From: JAFEBO01 sp044375915
Lineage (GTDB): Bacteria; Planctomycetota; Phycisphaerae; Phycisphaerales; UBA1924
NCBI GenBank assembly: GCA_044375915.1
Contig: JBILLU010000163.1
Location: 1 to 7,610 of the forward strand
Reading direction: 5' to 3'
DNA length: 7,610 nucleotides
Of the stretch, positions 6,494 through 7,610 are shown one piece after another. How positions within the stretch are numbered: position 1 is the stretch's first letter; each line of letters opens with the position of its first letter. The position numbers and the translations under genes were made by a program. The notes below the pieces were generated by a model. It worked only from the letters and a program-made list of their open reading frames with translations, was not told the DNA's origin and searched no databases.

Positions 6494-7534
6494 ATGAACG
6501 CCGCCGCTCCATCCCGTCGCACGCTCATCACCGGCGGCGCGGGGTTCATCGGATCGCATCTGTGCGAGCATCTGCTGGCCCGGGGTGATCGGGTGACAGT
6601 GATCGACAATCTGTCAACCGGTCGGGGCGGGAATCTGCCTGAGCATCCGCACCTGCGGTTCATCGAGGCCGATCTGCGTGAGGCGCTCGAGGCGTTTGGC
6701 AAGGGCGAGGTGTTCGACGAGATCTATCACCTCGCGGCGGCGGTCGGCGTGAGCCTGGTGATGAAGGATCCGGCGGGCTCGGTGTGGACCAACGTGGATC
6801 AGACGATGGCGTTGTTGCGGTTCGCGTCTGGTCGCGAGACGCCGCTGAACGGGACCCGCGGTATTCCGACGCTCATTGCGTCGAGCTCCGAGGTCTACGG
6901 CAAGAGCGCGAAGAGCCCGTACGCGGAAGACGATGACGTCTTGTACGGCCCCACCACCGTGGCACGGTGGAGCTATGCGTACAGCAAGGCGATCGATGAG
7001 TATCTCGCACTGAACTTTCCGCTCGGCAGCGGCCCGGCGCGGCTGCCGGTGGTGGTGGCGCGGTTCTTCAACACGGTCGGCCCGAGGCAGGTCGGGGACT
7101 ACGGGATGGTGCTGCCGCGGTTTGTGAAGGCGGCGCAGGCGGGCGAACCGGTGCGGGTCTTCGGGGATGGTCGCCAGTCGCGCTGTTTTTGCCATGTCGG
7201 GGATGTCACCGAGGCGCTGCCGCGGCTCCTGGGTTCCAAGTCGTGTCATGGGCAGGTGTTCAATCTCGGTTCGGACAGATCGATCTCAATTCGCGATCTC
7301 GCGGCGCTGGTGATTCGGCTCACGGGATCGGGCTCGAAAGTCGAGTATGTTCCCTACAGTTCGGCGTATCCGCCGGGCTTCGAGGATTTGCCGGACCGCA
7401 GGCCGAGCCTTGAAAAGGTTCGCCGGGCGATCGGGTTCGAAGCGCGGCGGACGCTGGAGCAGACGATCTCCGACGTGGCGGAGTGGCTTCAAGGGCACGG
7501 GCGTTCGGGGGACGCGGCGAAGGCGTCGCGATGA
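6494..7534 (+). CDS. Extended-SDR nucleotide-sugar epimerase/decarboxylase
   Basis: This 346-residue, full-length soluble enzyme of the NAD-dependent epimerase/dehydratase family would make a UDP-sugar precursor for the polymer. It shows the Rossmann glycine motif GGAGFIGSHL (G14, G17, G20), Asp38 at the end of strand 2 (VIDNLSTG) for the NAD ribose, Asp60 for the adenine pocket, YHLAA at 78-82, SSSEVYG at 130-136, and the catalytic YAYSK (Y161, K165). Substrate-side motifs are FFNTVGPRQ (N193), VFGDGRQSRCFCHV and FEDLPDRRPSL (R302). The Ser-Ser-Glu before VYG and the DRRPSL arginine resemble the catalytic set of UDP-glucuronate decarboxylases (ArnA C-terminal domain, UXS), but UDP-glucose/glucuronate 4-epimerase-like enzymes share much of this, so the reaction is open. 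No good Shine-Dalgarno sequence precedes ATG 6494, but the start fits the family because the first Rossmann strand begins at residue 9. The stop overlaps an ATG (ATGA, 7531-7534). Confidence 0.9.
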   Translation: MNAAAPSRRTLITGGAGFIGSHLCEHLLARGDRVTVIDNLSTGRGGNLPEHPHLRFIEADLREALEAFGKGEVFDEIYHLAAAVGVSLVMKDPAGSVWTNVDQTMALLRFASGRETPLNGTRGIPTLIASSSEVYGKSAKSPYAEDDDVLYGPTTVARWSYAYSKAIDEYLALNFPLGSGPARLPVVVARFFNTVGPRQVGDYGMVLPRFVKAAQAGEPVRVFGDGRQSRCFCHVGDVTEALPRLLGSKSCHGQVFNLGSDRSISIRDLAALVIRLTGSGSKVEYVPYSSAYPPGFEDLPDRRPSLEKVRRAIGFEARRTLEQTISDVAEWLQGHGRSGDAAKASR

Positions 7535-7539
7535 GATCG

Positions 7540-7545
7540 AAGGAA
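7540..7545 (+). promoter_or_regulatory. Ribosome binding site AAGGAA for the last, partial gene
   Basis: AAGGAA lies eight bases before the TTG at 7554 and six bases after the SDR stop. It is the main reason for proposing a gene start at 7554. Confidence 0.5.
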
Positions 7546-7553
7546 CCGGTGCT

Positions 7554-7610
7554 TTGAGCAGGTCGGCCCGTTGCAATCTCCTGACCGGCGTCGTCGGCCT
7601 TGTGCTGGCG
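7554..7610 (+). CDS. Start of a membrane or exported protein, cut by the right edge
   Basis: From TTG 7554 the frame is open to the window end (19 codons) and reads MSRSARCNLLTGVVGLVLA: a short basic start followed by a hydrophobic run. This is typical of a signal peptide or first membrane helix. The gene lies 19 bases after the SDR stop with a good AAGGAA site, so it is probably co-transcribed with it. By context it may be a membrane component of the polysaccharide system, such as a ligase, polymerase or exosortase-like protein, but too little is present to identify it. The TTG start is the weak point; no ATG or GTG is available nearby in this frame. Confidence 0.45.
   Translation, partial: MSRSARCNLLTGVVGLVLA

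Overview
The window is a GC-rich piece of a bacterial chromosome, entirely on the + strand. It looks like part of an exopolysaccharide or capsule assembly/export locus. There are three substantial genes: a very large TPR-repeat protein cut by the left edge, a Wzc/GumC-like polysaccharide co-polymerase fused to a BY-kinase-type ATPase domain, and an extended-SDR nucleotide-sugar epimerase/decarboxylase. A fourth gene with a hydrophobic N-terminus appears to begin just before the right edge. Gene style (very high GC3, Ala/Arg/Glu/Asp-rich proteins, and a 'DPVKLLMKYKYI' start to the chain-length domain) suggests a planctomycete of the Phycisphaerae type. That is an inference from general impression, not a proven assignment.

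Layout: 1-3830 is the TPR protein (5' end missing, no cysteine in 1275 visible residues). 3831-4142 is a 312-base non-coding gap full of inverted repeats: three small hairpins, a perfect 26-bp palindrome at 3966-3991, and a hairpin just ahead of the ribosome binding site. 4143-6377 is the fused co-polymerase/BY-kinase-like protein (744 residues). 6378-6493 carries two hairpins, the second a 12-bp stem with a GAGA tetraloop that looks like an intrinsic terminator. 6494-7534 is the SDR enzyme. 7554-7610 is the start of the next gene, preceded by AAGGAA.

How they may work together: the SDR enzyme would supply a modified UDP-sugar, the co-polymerase would set chain length and couple polymerisation to export across the inner membrane, and the TPR protein would be a scaffold in the envelope, as large TPR proteins are in several polysaccharide-secretion and exosortase-linked loci. 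No polymerase, glycosyltransferase, outer-membrane secretin or exosortase is visible here, so the exact system cannot be named.

The most notable point is that the BY-kinase-like domain has lost the Walker A lysine (GSGAT instead of GxGKT/S), has Asn for the second Asp of Walker A', and lacks the C-terminal tyrosine cluster, while keeping Walker B and the ExxRxxR oligomerisation motif. It therefore looks like a pseudokinase version of Wzc. The second point is the palindrome-rich leader in front of it.
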